A program made the translations under genes and the position numbers. 5,587 nt of DNA from Candidatus Gerdarchaeota archaeon (lineage in GTDB: Archaea > Asgardarchaeota > Heimdallarchaeia > JABLTI01): contig JAEOUJ010000208.1 in NCBI GenBank assembly GCA_016839405.1, positions 1 to 5,587 on the forward strand, written 5' to 3'. This document shows, one piece after another, positions 1-5,138 of this stretch (position 1 is its first letter; each line of letters opens with the position of its first letter). A model generated the notes under the pieces. That model did not search any database. It was given only the letters and a program-made list of their open reading frames with translations, and was not told the DNA's origin.

Positions 1-225
1 ACACATATTCATTTACTCACACTTTGGTTGAAAGCACAATACTCCCTTGCGGATATAGATTTAGAAAAAGCGAAAGTTCTTTTGGAAAAAATTAGAAATA
101 TGGCTGATGAGGAAGGTTTAATCAATTTAGCTGAAAAAATCACTCTTCGAAACCAAGATATAATTACAAGAATTGATCAATGGGCTATACATATTAAGAA
201 TTACCGAGATTTCTTAAAAGAATAA
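1..225 (+). CDS. TPR-like helical repeat protein, C-terminal fragment
   Basis: The frame is open from the first base of the window to a TAA at 223-225, so this is the last 74 residues of a longer protein. A TTG at 28 could serve as a start, but nothing requires it and the frame reads through it without a stop. The residues form amphipathic helices: a segment with DLEKAKVLLEKIRNMADEEG looks like the paired helices of a tetratricopeptide repeat. It is followed by a closing helix with NQDIITRIDQW and a charged tail. This A/L-rich pattern ending in a Gln/Trp helix is common at the end of large TPR proteins in Asgard archaea, some of which carry other N-terminal domains not visible here. TPRs mediate protein-protein contacts; the partner cannot be told. 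No signal or membrane segment is seen in this part. A terminator hairpin follows directly. Family call is from pattern recognition only. Confidence 0.7.
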   Translation, partial: THIHLLTLWLKAQYSLADIDLEKAKVLLEKIRNMADEEGLINLAEKITLRNQDIITRIDQWAIHIKNYRDFLKE

Positions 226-232
226 AAAGAAA

Positions 233-272
233 AGGAACTAACAATTTTGCTAGTTCCTGAAATGTTGTTTTT
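233..272 (+). terminator. Bidirectional terminator hairpin between convergent genes
   Basis: AGGAACTA (233-240) pairs perfectly with TAGTTCCT (251-258) around a 10-nt loop. On the + strand a T-run (268-272) follows after a short gap, serving the TPR fragment. On the - strand the stem is followed at once by a very T-rich stretch (complement of 223-232), a better terminator for the minus gene that ends at 293. The site lies between two convergent stop codons, as expected for a shared terminator. Confidence 0.65.
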
Positions 273-292
273 CCCGCGAACACAGTCAAATT

Positions 293-571
293 TTATTCCC
301 TAAAATCCTCACTATGGAAGATACCCATAGGATAGATCCCTTCTGTTGGGATTGCTTCAACTTTATCAGTAAGTTTCCTTATTGAGTCAATATCTTTAGC
401 GTCCCATTGACAAAGAATTTTAGTGATTTTCCCTTCTTTATTAAAAATTGCCCAGCTCTTAATCCAAAAAGCATCTTTATTATTCATAGCTTTGAATGCT
501 TTACCAATAGGTGTTGCCTGTTCAATTGTAGCTGGTATTGGTACTGGATGTACGACTAGAAATTTTGGCAT
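293..571 (-). CDS. Small DUF4242/DUF3303-like alpha+beta protein
   Basis: A 92-residue soluble protein with no signal peptide. It begins MPKFLVVHPV, a first beta strand, then a helix around residues 16-30. It continues with a strand around W37-F43 (WIKSWAIF) and a strand with KILCQWDA (51-58), then a helix with DIDSIRKLTDK and an ending IPTEGIYP...SEDF. This strand-helix-strand-strand-helix order, with the W/S strand and C-x-W/E-A strand, resembles small ferredoxin-like families such as DUF4242 and DUF3303, whose functions are poorly defined. The assignment is by eye. The upstream ATG at 592 is in frame and would add seven residues (MRSLEIK). I prefer 571 because such proteins usually start with MPKF and because GAGGAG (585-590) would act as a ribosome site, although its 13-nt gap is long. 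The start of the 58-bp repeated promoter element lies only 22 bp upstream, so the gene is probably controlled through it. Confidence 0.7.
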   Translation of the reverse strand: MPKFLVVHPVPIPATIEQATPIGKAFKAMNNKDAFWIKSWAIFNKEGKITKILCQWDAKDIDSIRKLTDKVEAIPTEGIYPMGIFHSEDFRE

Positions 572-592
572 TTTTATTTCTAAACTCCTCAT

Positions 593-650
593 TATTTTGT
601 AGTGTTATTAAATATATTTTGTAGAATATTTAAGTATTTTGTAGTTCTAC
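593..650 (-). promoter_or_regulatory. Repeated 58-bp promoter/operator element, copy 1
   Basis: Three TATTTTGTAG boxes lie at 593-602, 615-624 and 635-644, with starts 22 and 20 bp apart. The last is closed by inverted CTAC (647-650), giving GTAGTTCTAC. Between boxes 2 and 3 is a TATA-like decamer; on the minus strand it reads CTTAAATATT (634-625). On that strand the sequence just upstream of the TATA, CTACAAAATA, fits the archaeal BRE consensus. Transcription would start near 604, giving a leader of about 30 nt to the ATG at 571 with GAGGAG inside it. By hand alignment it matches copy 2 at about 51 of 58 bases and copy 3 at about 49. Confidence 0.75.
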
Positions 651-720
651 TATATTATAGAAAAAATTTAATTCCAAAAATAAAAATTTTCAACCATAAT
701 GAATATCAAAATTGAACAAA

Positions 721-735
721 TAGTTTATAGAAATT
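721..735 (+). promoter_or_regulatory. Possible TATA box for the large binding-protein gene
   Basis: TTTATAGAAA (724-733) is preceded by A-rich sequence that could serve as a BRE. A start about 26 bp downstream (near 753) would leave a very short leader carrying the ribosome site. The repeated element at 593-650 also lies upstream, but read in the + direction its TATA lacks a good BRE and would give a leader over 100 nt. Weak call. Confidence 0.3.
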
Positions 736-753
736 AAGAATATGGTATATTAT

Positions 754-760
754 GAGAGGT
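754..760 (+). promoter_or_regulatory. Ribosome binding site fixing the start at 766
   Basis: GAGAGGT lies five bases before the ATG at 766. This favours 766 over the in-frame ATG at 742, which has no comparable site and would place eight extra residues (MVYYERFH) ahead of a good signal peptide. Confidence 0.6.
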
Positions 761-765
761 TTCAT

Positions 766-2574
766 ATGTTTGAAACTAAAAGGAGAATAGAAGTGTTATT
801 TTTACTTGTATTAATAGTTGGAATAATACCATTTGCAAACGGAAAAGGTGAAACAGAAGTTATAGAACCTTTCTTCAATATTGATATTTTATTACCAAGC
901 AGTGGTGGTATTAACTTTAAAGTAATTGCTAAAGAGATTGTCATTGAAGAATTAGCAAAGATTGGCATAGGTGTTGATACCATCGATGAAAATACTTGGG
1001 AGTTTATCTACCAAAGAACTTTTGATTATCCCGGTCCTTATCCAATTCCCAGTTATGATAGTGGTGGGTATGATATCTTATTTTTTGATTGGTGTTGGGA
1101 CATTGATTGGAATCCAGAAGATTTGTATAGTAATTCTATGTGTGGTGGAAATAATATTTGTCAATATTTTAGCGAAATGATGGATTGGGCTTTATACAAC
1201 TATTCAATCGCTTCTACATTAGATGAGAGAATTTATTGGTGCAAAGAAATTCAAGCAATTCTTTATGAAGACCTCCCACAAATTTCATTAGTTTATCCAC
1301 AACTCCTTTATCCCGTAACACAGGATTTTAATCAAACAAGTTGGTCAGGATTGCTTTGGGCATCAGATTATCAACCCATGGAAAATTGGAGCATTTCAGG
1401 AAAAACTGATTTTCATTATGCATCTTTTACCGAGTTTGATGAATTTCATATCTATCATTGTGTTTCTGTAAGTGATGCGCAGTGGTTACACCAAATATAT
1501 AATGGCTTACTTGAACGCAATCCTATATCAATATACACCAATAGTTATACTCCTCGAATAGCTACCTCTTTTAGTACAGATGATGGTTTGACTTATAATA
1601 TTAAAATTAATCCAGCAGCTGTTTGGGGTGATGGAGAAGTACTTAATGTTTCCGATGTAGAATATTCATTTAAACTCATGATTACATCTGAATTTAACTC
1701 CCCGGACTTTCAGTATTGGTGTAAATACTTAGAAAATTCATCTTTTAATATTATAAATGAATATGAAATTGAAATTACCTTTAAGCAACCATTTGTCTTT
1801 CATGACACAAATCTAGGTTTGGATTTGATTCCTAAGCACATTTGGAAATCAGTACCCCTTGCAGATCATCCTGAACAAGCTCTTTTATGGGCTCTAAGTG
1901 ACCCCTCGAAATTAGTAGGTGCTGGTCCTTATTACTTGTATGAATATGATTATGCCGATGAGATAATTCATCTAAAGAGAAATGACTATTTCGATGATTG
2001 GTCAGGAATTACACCTAATTGTAGTGATATCTATTTTGAATTTTACCCTAATAAGGAAAATGCATTAGCAGCATTAATAGCAGGGACAGTTGATATGATT
2101 GATGCTCATTTCTATACAAGTATAAGTGATATTCCACTTGAAGCTAAATATCTAATTGCAGATATTCCTGTAACACAAGAAATAGTGATCAATAATTTCC
2201 ATCCGTATCTTGGTACTGGTGAAAACTGTCCAATATCTAACTCAGAATCTGGGAAATATGTGCGAAAAGCAATAAGTCACATAGTTAACAGAGATAGGAT
2301 TATAGAAGTCTATAATAACTCTAGAGAATTGCCATTAAAAGCAGGCGTAAGTAGTTGTCCAAGTGCATCAATAGGATTTGATACAACATTACAACCTTAT
2401 GAATACAATTTAACTAAAGCAAAAGAATACATGAATTTAGCTGGATTTGTATATCCATCTGAATCAGGTACAATTGGTTTATCAATTGGTTTAGAAACTA
2501 TTTTTAACCTTTTTGCTTTACTAGGTGGAAGCCTATTGATTTTCAGAAAAAGAAAAGAACAAAGTAAAATTTAG
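766..2574 (+). CDS. Permuted SBP_bac_5-type solute-binding protein, membrane-anchored
   Basis: 602 residues. A signal peptide covers about 1-26 (KRR, then a hydrophobic core, then ANG). Residues ~36-200 match the C-terminal lobe of peptide/nickel-type binding proteins: AKEIVIEELAKIGIGVDT (55-72), GYDILFFDW (101-109), and DERIYWCKEIQAILYEDLP (153-171). Residues ~225-560 then match the N-terminal lobe: IYNGLLERNP, VWGDGEVLNVSDVEYSF (286-302), VGAGPYYLYEY (384-394), HLKRNDYF (402-409), VRKAISHIVNRDRII (499-513), and YNLTKAKEYMNLAGF (547-561). Canonical proteins have these halves in the opposite order. A helix at ~572-593 and tail RKRKEQSKI anchor it outside the cell. There are eight N-X-S/T sequons and nine Cys, fitting a surface glycoprotein. 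No permease or ATPase gene is adjacent, so it may feed a distant transporter or act as a receptor. Ligand unknown. The family call is firm; the permutation is my reading of motif order. Confidence 0.85.
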   Translation: MFETKRRIEVLFLLVLIVGIIPFANGKGETEVIEPFFNIDILLPSSGGINFKVIAKEIVIEELAKIGIGVDTIDENTWEFIYQRTFDYPGPYPIPSYDSGGYDILFFDWCWDIDWNPEDLYSNSMCGGNNICQYFSEMMDWALYNYSIASTLDERIYWCKEIQAILYEDLPQISLVYPQLLYPVTQDFNQTSWSGLLWASDYQPMENWSISGKTDFHYASFTEFDEFHIYHCVSVSDAQWLHQIYNGLLERNPISIYTNSYTPRIATSFSTDDGLTYNIKINPAAVWGDGEVLNVSDVEYSFKLMITSEFNSPDFQYWCKYLENSSFNIINEYEIEITFKQPFVFHDTNLGLDLIPKHIWKSVPLADHPEQALLWALSDPSKLVGAGPYYLYEYDYADEIIHLKRNDYFDDWSGITPNCSDIYFEFYPNKENALAALIAGTVDMIDAHFYTSISDIPLEAKYLIADIPVTQEIVINNFHPYLGTGENCPISNSESGKYVRKAISHIVNRDRIIEVYNNSRELPLKAGVSSCPSASIGFDTTLQPYEYNLTKAKEYMNLAGFVYPSESGTIGLSIGLETIFNLFALLGGSLLIFRKRKEQSKI

Positions 2575-2614
2575 ATTAACCAATGACAAATTGACATAAT
2601 AAAATAAGAAAAAA

Positions 2615-2644
2615 TGATAAATTAATAAATAAGTTAATTTATCG
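2615..2644. terminator. AT-rich bidirectional terminator between convergent genes
   Basis: GATAAATTAA (2616-2625) and TTAATTTATC (2634-2643) form a perfect 10-bp stem with an 8-nt loop; a U-G pair can extend it by one. On the minus strand it is followed directly by a long T-rich run (complement of 2596-2615), serving the DJ-1-like gene that ends at 2649. On the plus strand a six-T run (2659-2664) comes some 15 bases later, inside the end of that gene. The stem is wholly A-T apart from its terminal pair, so the T-tract may matter more than the hairpin. Confidence 0.55.
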
Positions 2645-2648
2645 ATTT

Positions 2649-3413
2649 TCAATGATGTTTTTTCTTATGATATAGGATTGCGCTTAATGCTATTGATACT
2701 AGAAAGACAAAACTATAGATAGGTATAGTAGCTTCTGATGTTGGTGTTGTTAGTGTCATTGTTGCTGTGAGATCAATTCCAAGTGCAGCAGCAATTATTG
2801 GACCAAGATTTTGATAGTTTACATAAGCTGTAACAAATGGTAAATCTACATATGGCCCATCAAAAGGATGCAAATATGTTGCTCCAGCATTTTCTATTAT
2901 TATTTTACCTTCACCATCTTCCCAATAAGCAGTTATATTTTTGCCTTCAATTAGATCAAGATATGCTAATAAGTATGGGCCTTTGTCTAAAGCTACAATT
3001 AATAATCCTTCGTTATAGGCTTCAGTTATAATTGACATAGCATCAGGATAAAGTGTTAAATTAGAATCATCAGGTATAGTTAGAATATCATATTCTGCAA
3101 CATTAACCTCTGAACAAAGATAATCAATATCAGTAAATGAATCACCATAGTAATCTATTAAAGGATTTTCTGGTGCAATATTATGTGCTGTCAAACCATA
3201 TGGTTCTAATAAATAAGTAACCATAAATGTAGTACCACCACTGGGAAGAAAACTAGAACCCATAAGATTAATCATTTTATAACCATTCAATGCTTCTTTT
3301 GTTTGAAAGGTCTCTACAGATTTGGTATTATCCAGCAATGCATTTGAATTTGATGTTAATATTCCAATCATCAATCCTACACAAAAGAGTGTTGTCAAAC
3401 CTTTAAATTTCAT
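2649..3413 (-). CDS. Secreted, membrane-anchored DJ-1/PfpI-like protein lacking the catalytic Cys
   Basis: 254 residues. A signal peptide covers 1-25 (MKFKG, hydrophobic core, SNSNA). Residues ~45-212 resemble the DJ-1/PfpI class I amidotransferase-like fold. These are a first strand KMINLMGSSFLPSGG, YDILTIPDDSNL (108-119) where the family has YDALxxPGG, a helix with IITEAYNEG, then LLIVALDKGPYLLAYLDLIEGKNIT (137-161), and finally an NAGATY turn and a PFVTAYVNYQNL strand-helix. The family's nucleophile elbow is A-x-C-H/G-G-P; here it is A-L-D-K-G-P, so Asp143 replaces Cys and Lys144 the usual His. Classic DJ-1 or PfpI chemistry therefore looks lost, and a binding or structural role is likelier. 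A Thr/Ser-rich linker (~215-229) leads to a helix (~231-248) and tail HKKKHH. There are two sequons (N118, N159). I chose ATG 3413 over the in-frame TTG at 3422 because it opens a clean signal peptide. Confidence 0.72.
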   Translation of the reverse strand: MKFKGLTTLFCVGLMIGILTSNSNALLDNTKSVETFQTKEALNGYKMINLMGSSFLPSGGTTFMVTYLLEPYGLTAHNIAPENPLIDYYGDSFTDIDYLCSEVNVAEYDILTIPDDSNLTLYPDAMSIITEAYNEGLLIVALDKGPYLLAYLDLIEGKNITAYWEDGEGKIIIENAGATYLHPFDGPYVDLPFVTAYVNYQNLGPIIAAALGIDLTATMTLTTPTSEATIPIYSFVFLVSIALSAILYHKKKHH

Positions 3414-3451
3414 TTTTCTCAACTCTATTAATATCGCTTTACTGCAATATT

Positions 3452-3460
3452 CTACAAAAT
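3452..3460 (-). promoter_or_regulatory. Extra inverted box left of copy 2
   Basis: CTACAAAAT on the plus strand is ATTTTGTAG read on the minus strand, the same box in inverted orientation. It would fall in the untranslated leader of the DJ-1-like gene. A further binding half-site is a plausible reading; chance occurrence in AT-rich DNA cannot be ruled out. Confidence 0.4.
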
Positions 3461-3469
3461 GTTAACAAT

Positions 3470-3527
3470 AATTTTGTAGTATTATTAAATATATTTTGTA
3501 GAATATATAAATATTTCGTAGAACTAC
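3470..3527 (-). promoter_or_regulatory. Repeated 58-bp promoter/operator element, copy 2
   Basis: The boxes are AATTTTGTAG (3470-3479), TATTTTGTAG (3492-3501) and TATTTCGTAG (3512-3521), with the same 22- and 20-bp steps as the other copies. The end is GTAGAACTAC (3518-3527). On the minus strand TTTATATATT (3511-3502) is a good TATA box preceded by A-rich sequence. The predicted start is near 3481, about 68 nt before the ATG at 3413. There is no plus-strand gene to the right, only the 3' end of a minus gene, so this copy can serve only the DJ-1-like gene. That fixes the orientation of the element. Confidence 0.78.
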
Positions 3528-3545
3528 AATATTGTTAAAAACATA

Positions 3546-3554
3546 CTACGAAAT
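3546..3554 (-). promoter_or_regulatory. Extra inverted box right of copy 2
   Basis: CTACGAAAT is the exact reverse complement of the ATTTCGTAG variant of the box. It carries the same C-for-T change as box 3 of copy 2 (3512-3521), 25 bp from that box's right edge. It lies upstream of the minus-strand TATA, where an activator or a looping repressor might bind. Confidence 0.42.
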
Positions 3555-3588
3555 TATGATGAAAAAATAATCAGAATTAAAAAAGAGA

Positions 3589-3611
3589 AGATCGGATAAA
3601 TCATCCGATCT
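3589..3611 (-). terminator. Strong hairpin terminator of the short binding-protein gene
   Basis: AGATCGGAT (3589-3597) and ATCCGATCT (3603-3611) form a perfect 9-bp stem with a 5-nt loop. Read on the minus strand, it lies 21 nt after the stop codon at 3632-3634. It is followed by a T-rich run (complement of 3575-3588) typical of a terminator. It separates this gene from the promoter element of the next minus gene, so the two are separate transcription units despite sharing strand and element. Confidence 0.72.
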
Positions 3612-3631
3612 ATTTAGTTTAGAGAATAGTA

Positions 3632-4375
3632 TTATGTTGGCAAACAGTTAGGTAAATCAAAGTTATGATAAGAAGACCAACCATACATATGATAGGTTTC
3701 ATACACAAGAAATGGTACAAGAGATGCAAAAAAGTCAACAAATAGTGAACGATCTATTAATGATGCAAGTGAAAATCTTAGATTTTCATCAGCAAAAACT
3801 TTTCCATTCATTGCATTAAGGAATAATGCTGGAGTAAAGACTAAATCTGGGTTGCTGTATTGTGCCAATGGAATAATTAATTGCTTTTCCCAAAGTCTTT
3901 CTTCTACATCATGGAACTTATCAATCATATCAGCAATTAATGCAGGCATATCCTCTGGAGCAGTATAAGGTGCTTGTAAATAGTAATCAAATATCAATTG
4001 GTTAACAAACTTATGTAATTTCGCATCATCATGCTTAAGCACCAACCAATCCAAACCTGCTAAACAATAGGCTAAATTGAAAATATCATCAATATTATAA
4101 GATATTGATATTCCACCATAAGCTAAGTCAAAAGCACCAGCAGAAGTTATTACACCCCATTCTTCAAATGTACAATAAATAGCATTAACACTAAAACCAA
4201 AACTTTCAACACTGTTTATCATTGCATCTACTAAGTACTGTTCGCCAGCTCTTAGATAAATTACAAAATCAATTTCTGTTGTATCATCAGCATTTACTGA
4301 AACAATTGTAGCTATTGGTAAAACTAAGAAAATAATTAGAAAGGTTATTTTTTTATGTTTGAGTCTAATTTTCAT
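3632..4375 (-). CDS. Short secreted SBP_bac_5-like protein, permuted and reduced
   Basis: 247 residues. The signal peptide is about 1-29 (KIRLKHKK, hydrophobic core, VNAD). Residues ~34-185 read as the C-terminal lobe of a peptide-type binding protein: EIDFVIYLRAGEQYLVDAM, FGFSVNAIYCTFEEWG (59-74), FDLAYGGIS (82-90), then helices with KLHKFVNQLIFDYYLQ and VEERLWEKQLIIPL (157-170). A segment FADENLRFSLASLIDRSLFVDFF (194-216) follows. It matches the VRxAIxxxIDRxxxV helix that precedes the C-terminal lobe in canonical proteins, so the order is again permuted. It ends soon after, at HNFDLPNCLPT. There is no N-terminal lobe core, no C-terminal helix and no sequon, unlike the 602-residue relative. 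It may be a decayed copy or a free soluble one-lobe binder. GGGAGG (4379-4384) supports the ATG at 4375, and promoter element copy 3 begins 14 bp upstream. Homology is moderate by eye. Confidence 0.68.
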   Translation of the reverse strand: MKIRLKHKKITFLIIFLVLPIATIVSVNADDTTEIDFVIYLRAGEQYLVDAMINSVESFGFSVNAIYCTFEEWGVITSAGAFDLAYGGISISYNIDDIFNLAYCLAGLDWLVLKHDDAKLHKFVNQLIFDYYLQAPYTAPEDMPALIADMIDKFHDVEERLWEKQLIIPLAQYSNPDLVFTPALFLNAMNGKVFADENLRFSLASLIDRSLFVDFFASLVPFLVYETYHMYGWSSYHNFDLPNCLPT

Positions 4376-4388
4376 TTTCCTCCCGAAT

Positions 4389-4446
4389 AATTTCGTAGTA
4401 TTATAAAATATATTTTGTAGTTTATATAAGTATTTTGTAGAACTAC
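4389..4446 (-). promoter_or_regulatory. Repeated 58-bp promoter/operator element, copy 3
   Basis: The boxes are AATTTCGTAG (4389-4398), TATTTTGTAG (4411-4420) and TATTTTGTAG (4431-4440), with the same 22/20-bp steps. It is closed by GTAGAACTAC; here the palindrome is longer, TTTTGTAG-AA-CTACAAAA (4433-4450). On the minus strand CTTATATAAA (4430-4421) is the TATA box. Transcription should start near 4400, leaving a short leader with GGGAGG before the ATG at 4375. The inverted half CTACAAAA also sits at the BRE position of a possible plus-strand promoter for the basic-region protein gene, so both divergent genes could respond to the same factor. Confidence 0.78.
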
Positions 4447-4450
4447 AAAA

Positions 4451-4462
4451 AACTTTTAAACA
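4451..4462 (+). promoter_or_regulatory. Possible TATA box of the basic-region protein gene
   Basis: CTTTTAAAC (4453-4461), preceded by the A-rich CTACAAAAAA, has the form of an archaeal BRE-TATA pair. A start near 4483 would leave a leader of about ten bases before the ATG at 4494. The TATA-like decamer inside copy 3 (4421-4430) is nearly palindromic and is an alternative, with a leader of about 40 nt. Confidence 0.35.
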
Positions 4463-4493
4463 GTAAAAGGATATATTCTAATGAGTGGACACT

Positions 4494-5102
4494 ATGACAG
4501 AACAAAAAAAGAAAGTAGGAAGACCGAGGAAATATGCTTCAAGAGCGGAACGACAAAAAGCCTATCATGAACGTAAGAAACAAAGAATGAAAGAATTGGA
4601 AGAACAAGTAAAAAGAATAGAAGATCAAAATCAACACTCAATAGAAATTTCAGATGAACTTTTTGATCAAGTAGATTTTAAGAAGATATCAAAAGTTTCC
4701 TGGAGAAAAATTACTCCTAGTGAAATAGCATTAATGGGGACTCAAGAGCTAGAATCGATAGTCACCACTCTTAGAGATGAAATTCATCAGAATCATTCTT
4801 TTAGCAATTCAATGGAAAATATTGTTTTGGGAATCATAAGCAAGCATCATCTTGAATCAAAAGATGAGATGTCAAATGATGAAATTAATGATATAAAATC
4901 AAATCTTTTAGATTCTTATGAACATCTAGAAAGTAATATTCAACAACAAACATTACTCTACCTTATGGAAGCAGAATTAGCTAGCAGATTACGCTTAGAT
5001 ACTAAGAGAACAAAATTAGATCTTTTTGAAGCGAAAATTGATGAATTAGAAACTAAAGTAAAAAAGAAGGAAGTAAAAATAGAGGAAAAACAAACGAAAT
5101 AA
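4494..5102 (+). CDS. AT-hook/basic-region coiled-coil protein, putative DNA-binding
   Basis: 202 residues, cytoplasmic, strongly charged. The N-terminus has an AT-hook-like GRPRKY (9-14), a minor-groove binding motif. It runs into a basic helix SRAERQKAYHERKKQRMKEL (16-35) and on into a coiled coil (LEEQVKRIEDQNQ). This layout recalls eukaryotic bZIP factors, notably the RAFRERK style of the Yap/AP-1 group, but the invariant Asn-x7-Arg spacing is not met. Similar GRPRKYAS-AERQ-AY-ERK starts occur in bacterial phage and plasmid proteins, so convergence or transfer is likelier than orthology. The middle (~70-160) is helical with no recognised domain. The end (~160-202) is a second charged coiled coil rich in Lys/Glu. 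An in-frame GTG at 4485 would add three residues; I chose the ATG at 4494, although no clear ribosome site precedes either. It diverges from element copy 3. A role as regulator of the repeated element is inference only. Confidence 0.7.
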   Translation: MTEQKKKVGRPRKYASRAERQKAYHERKKQRMKELEEQVKRIEDQNQHSIEISDELFDQVDFKKISKVSWRKITPSEIALMGTQELESIVTTLRDEIHQNHSFSNSMENIVLGIISKHHLESKDEMSNDEINDIKSNLLDSYEHLESNIQQQTLLYLMEAELASRLRLDTKRTKLDLFEAKIDELETKVKKKEVKIEEKQTK

Positions 5103-5112
5103 TTTCATGGAT

Positions 5113-5138
5113 ATTTTTGTCAAAAAATTTATTTTTCT
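5113..5138 (+). terminator. Weak hairpin plus T-rich tract
   Basis: ATTTTT (5113-5118) and AAAAAT (5123-5128) could form a small all-A-T stem ten bases after the stop codon, followed by a T-rich stretch (5128-5150). Archaeal termination often depends on T-tracts alone, so the T-run is the stronger part of this call. Confidence 0.4.

Noticed and set aside
742..765. In-frame ATG at 742 as the start of the large binding protein
   Set aside because: The ribosome site GAGAGGT lies five bases before the ATG at 766, and the signal peptide is well formed from there.
762..983. Open frame on the minus strand opposite the signal peptide of the large binding protein
   Set aside because: It overlaps a well-supported gene, has no ribosome site or promoter of note, and its translation looks like an antisense shadow.
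971..1180. Plus-strand open frame of 69 codons inside the large binding protein
   Set aside because: It is a different frame within a clearly coding region and has no recognisable features; a shadow.
2837..3031. Plus-strand open frame opposite the DJ-1-like gene
   Set aside because: The composition is His/Leu/Gln-rich in the way antisense frames of AT-rich genes are, and it lies within a supported gene.
3414..3422. TTG at 3422 as the start of the DJ-1-like protein
   Set aside because: It would add only MRK ahead of a complete signal peptide, has no ribosome site, and ATG at 3413 is the commoner codon.
3556..3562. ATGATGA resembling box C of a C/D guide RNA
   Set aside because: No box D (CTGA) follows at a usable distance on this strand, and no C'/D' pair is visible.
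593..4446. Short regular repeats as a CRISPR array or replication iterons
   Set aside because: Repeats are 8-10 bp at 20-22 bp steps, only three per cluster, with conserved and not unique intervening sequence. Every cluster fits a promoter position, so operator is the better reading. An origin role is not excluded, but there is no replication initiator gene here.
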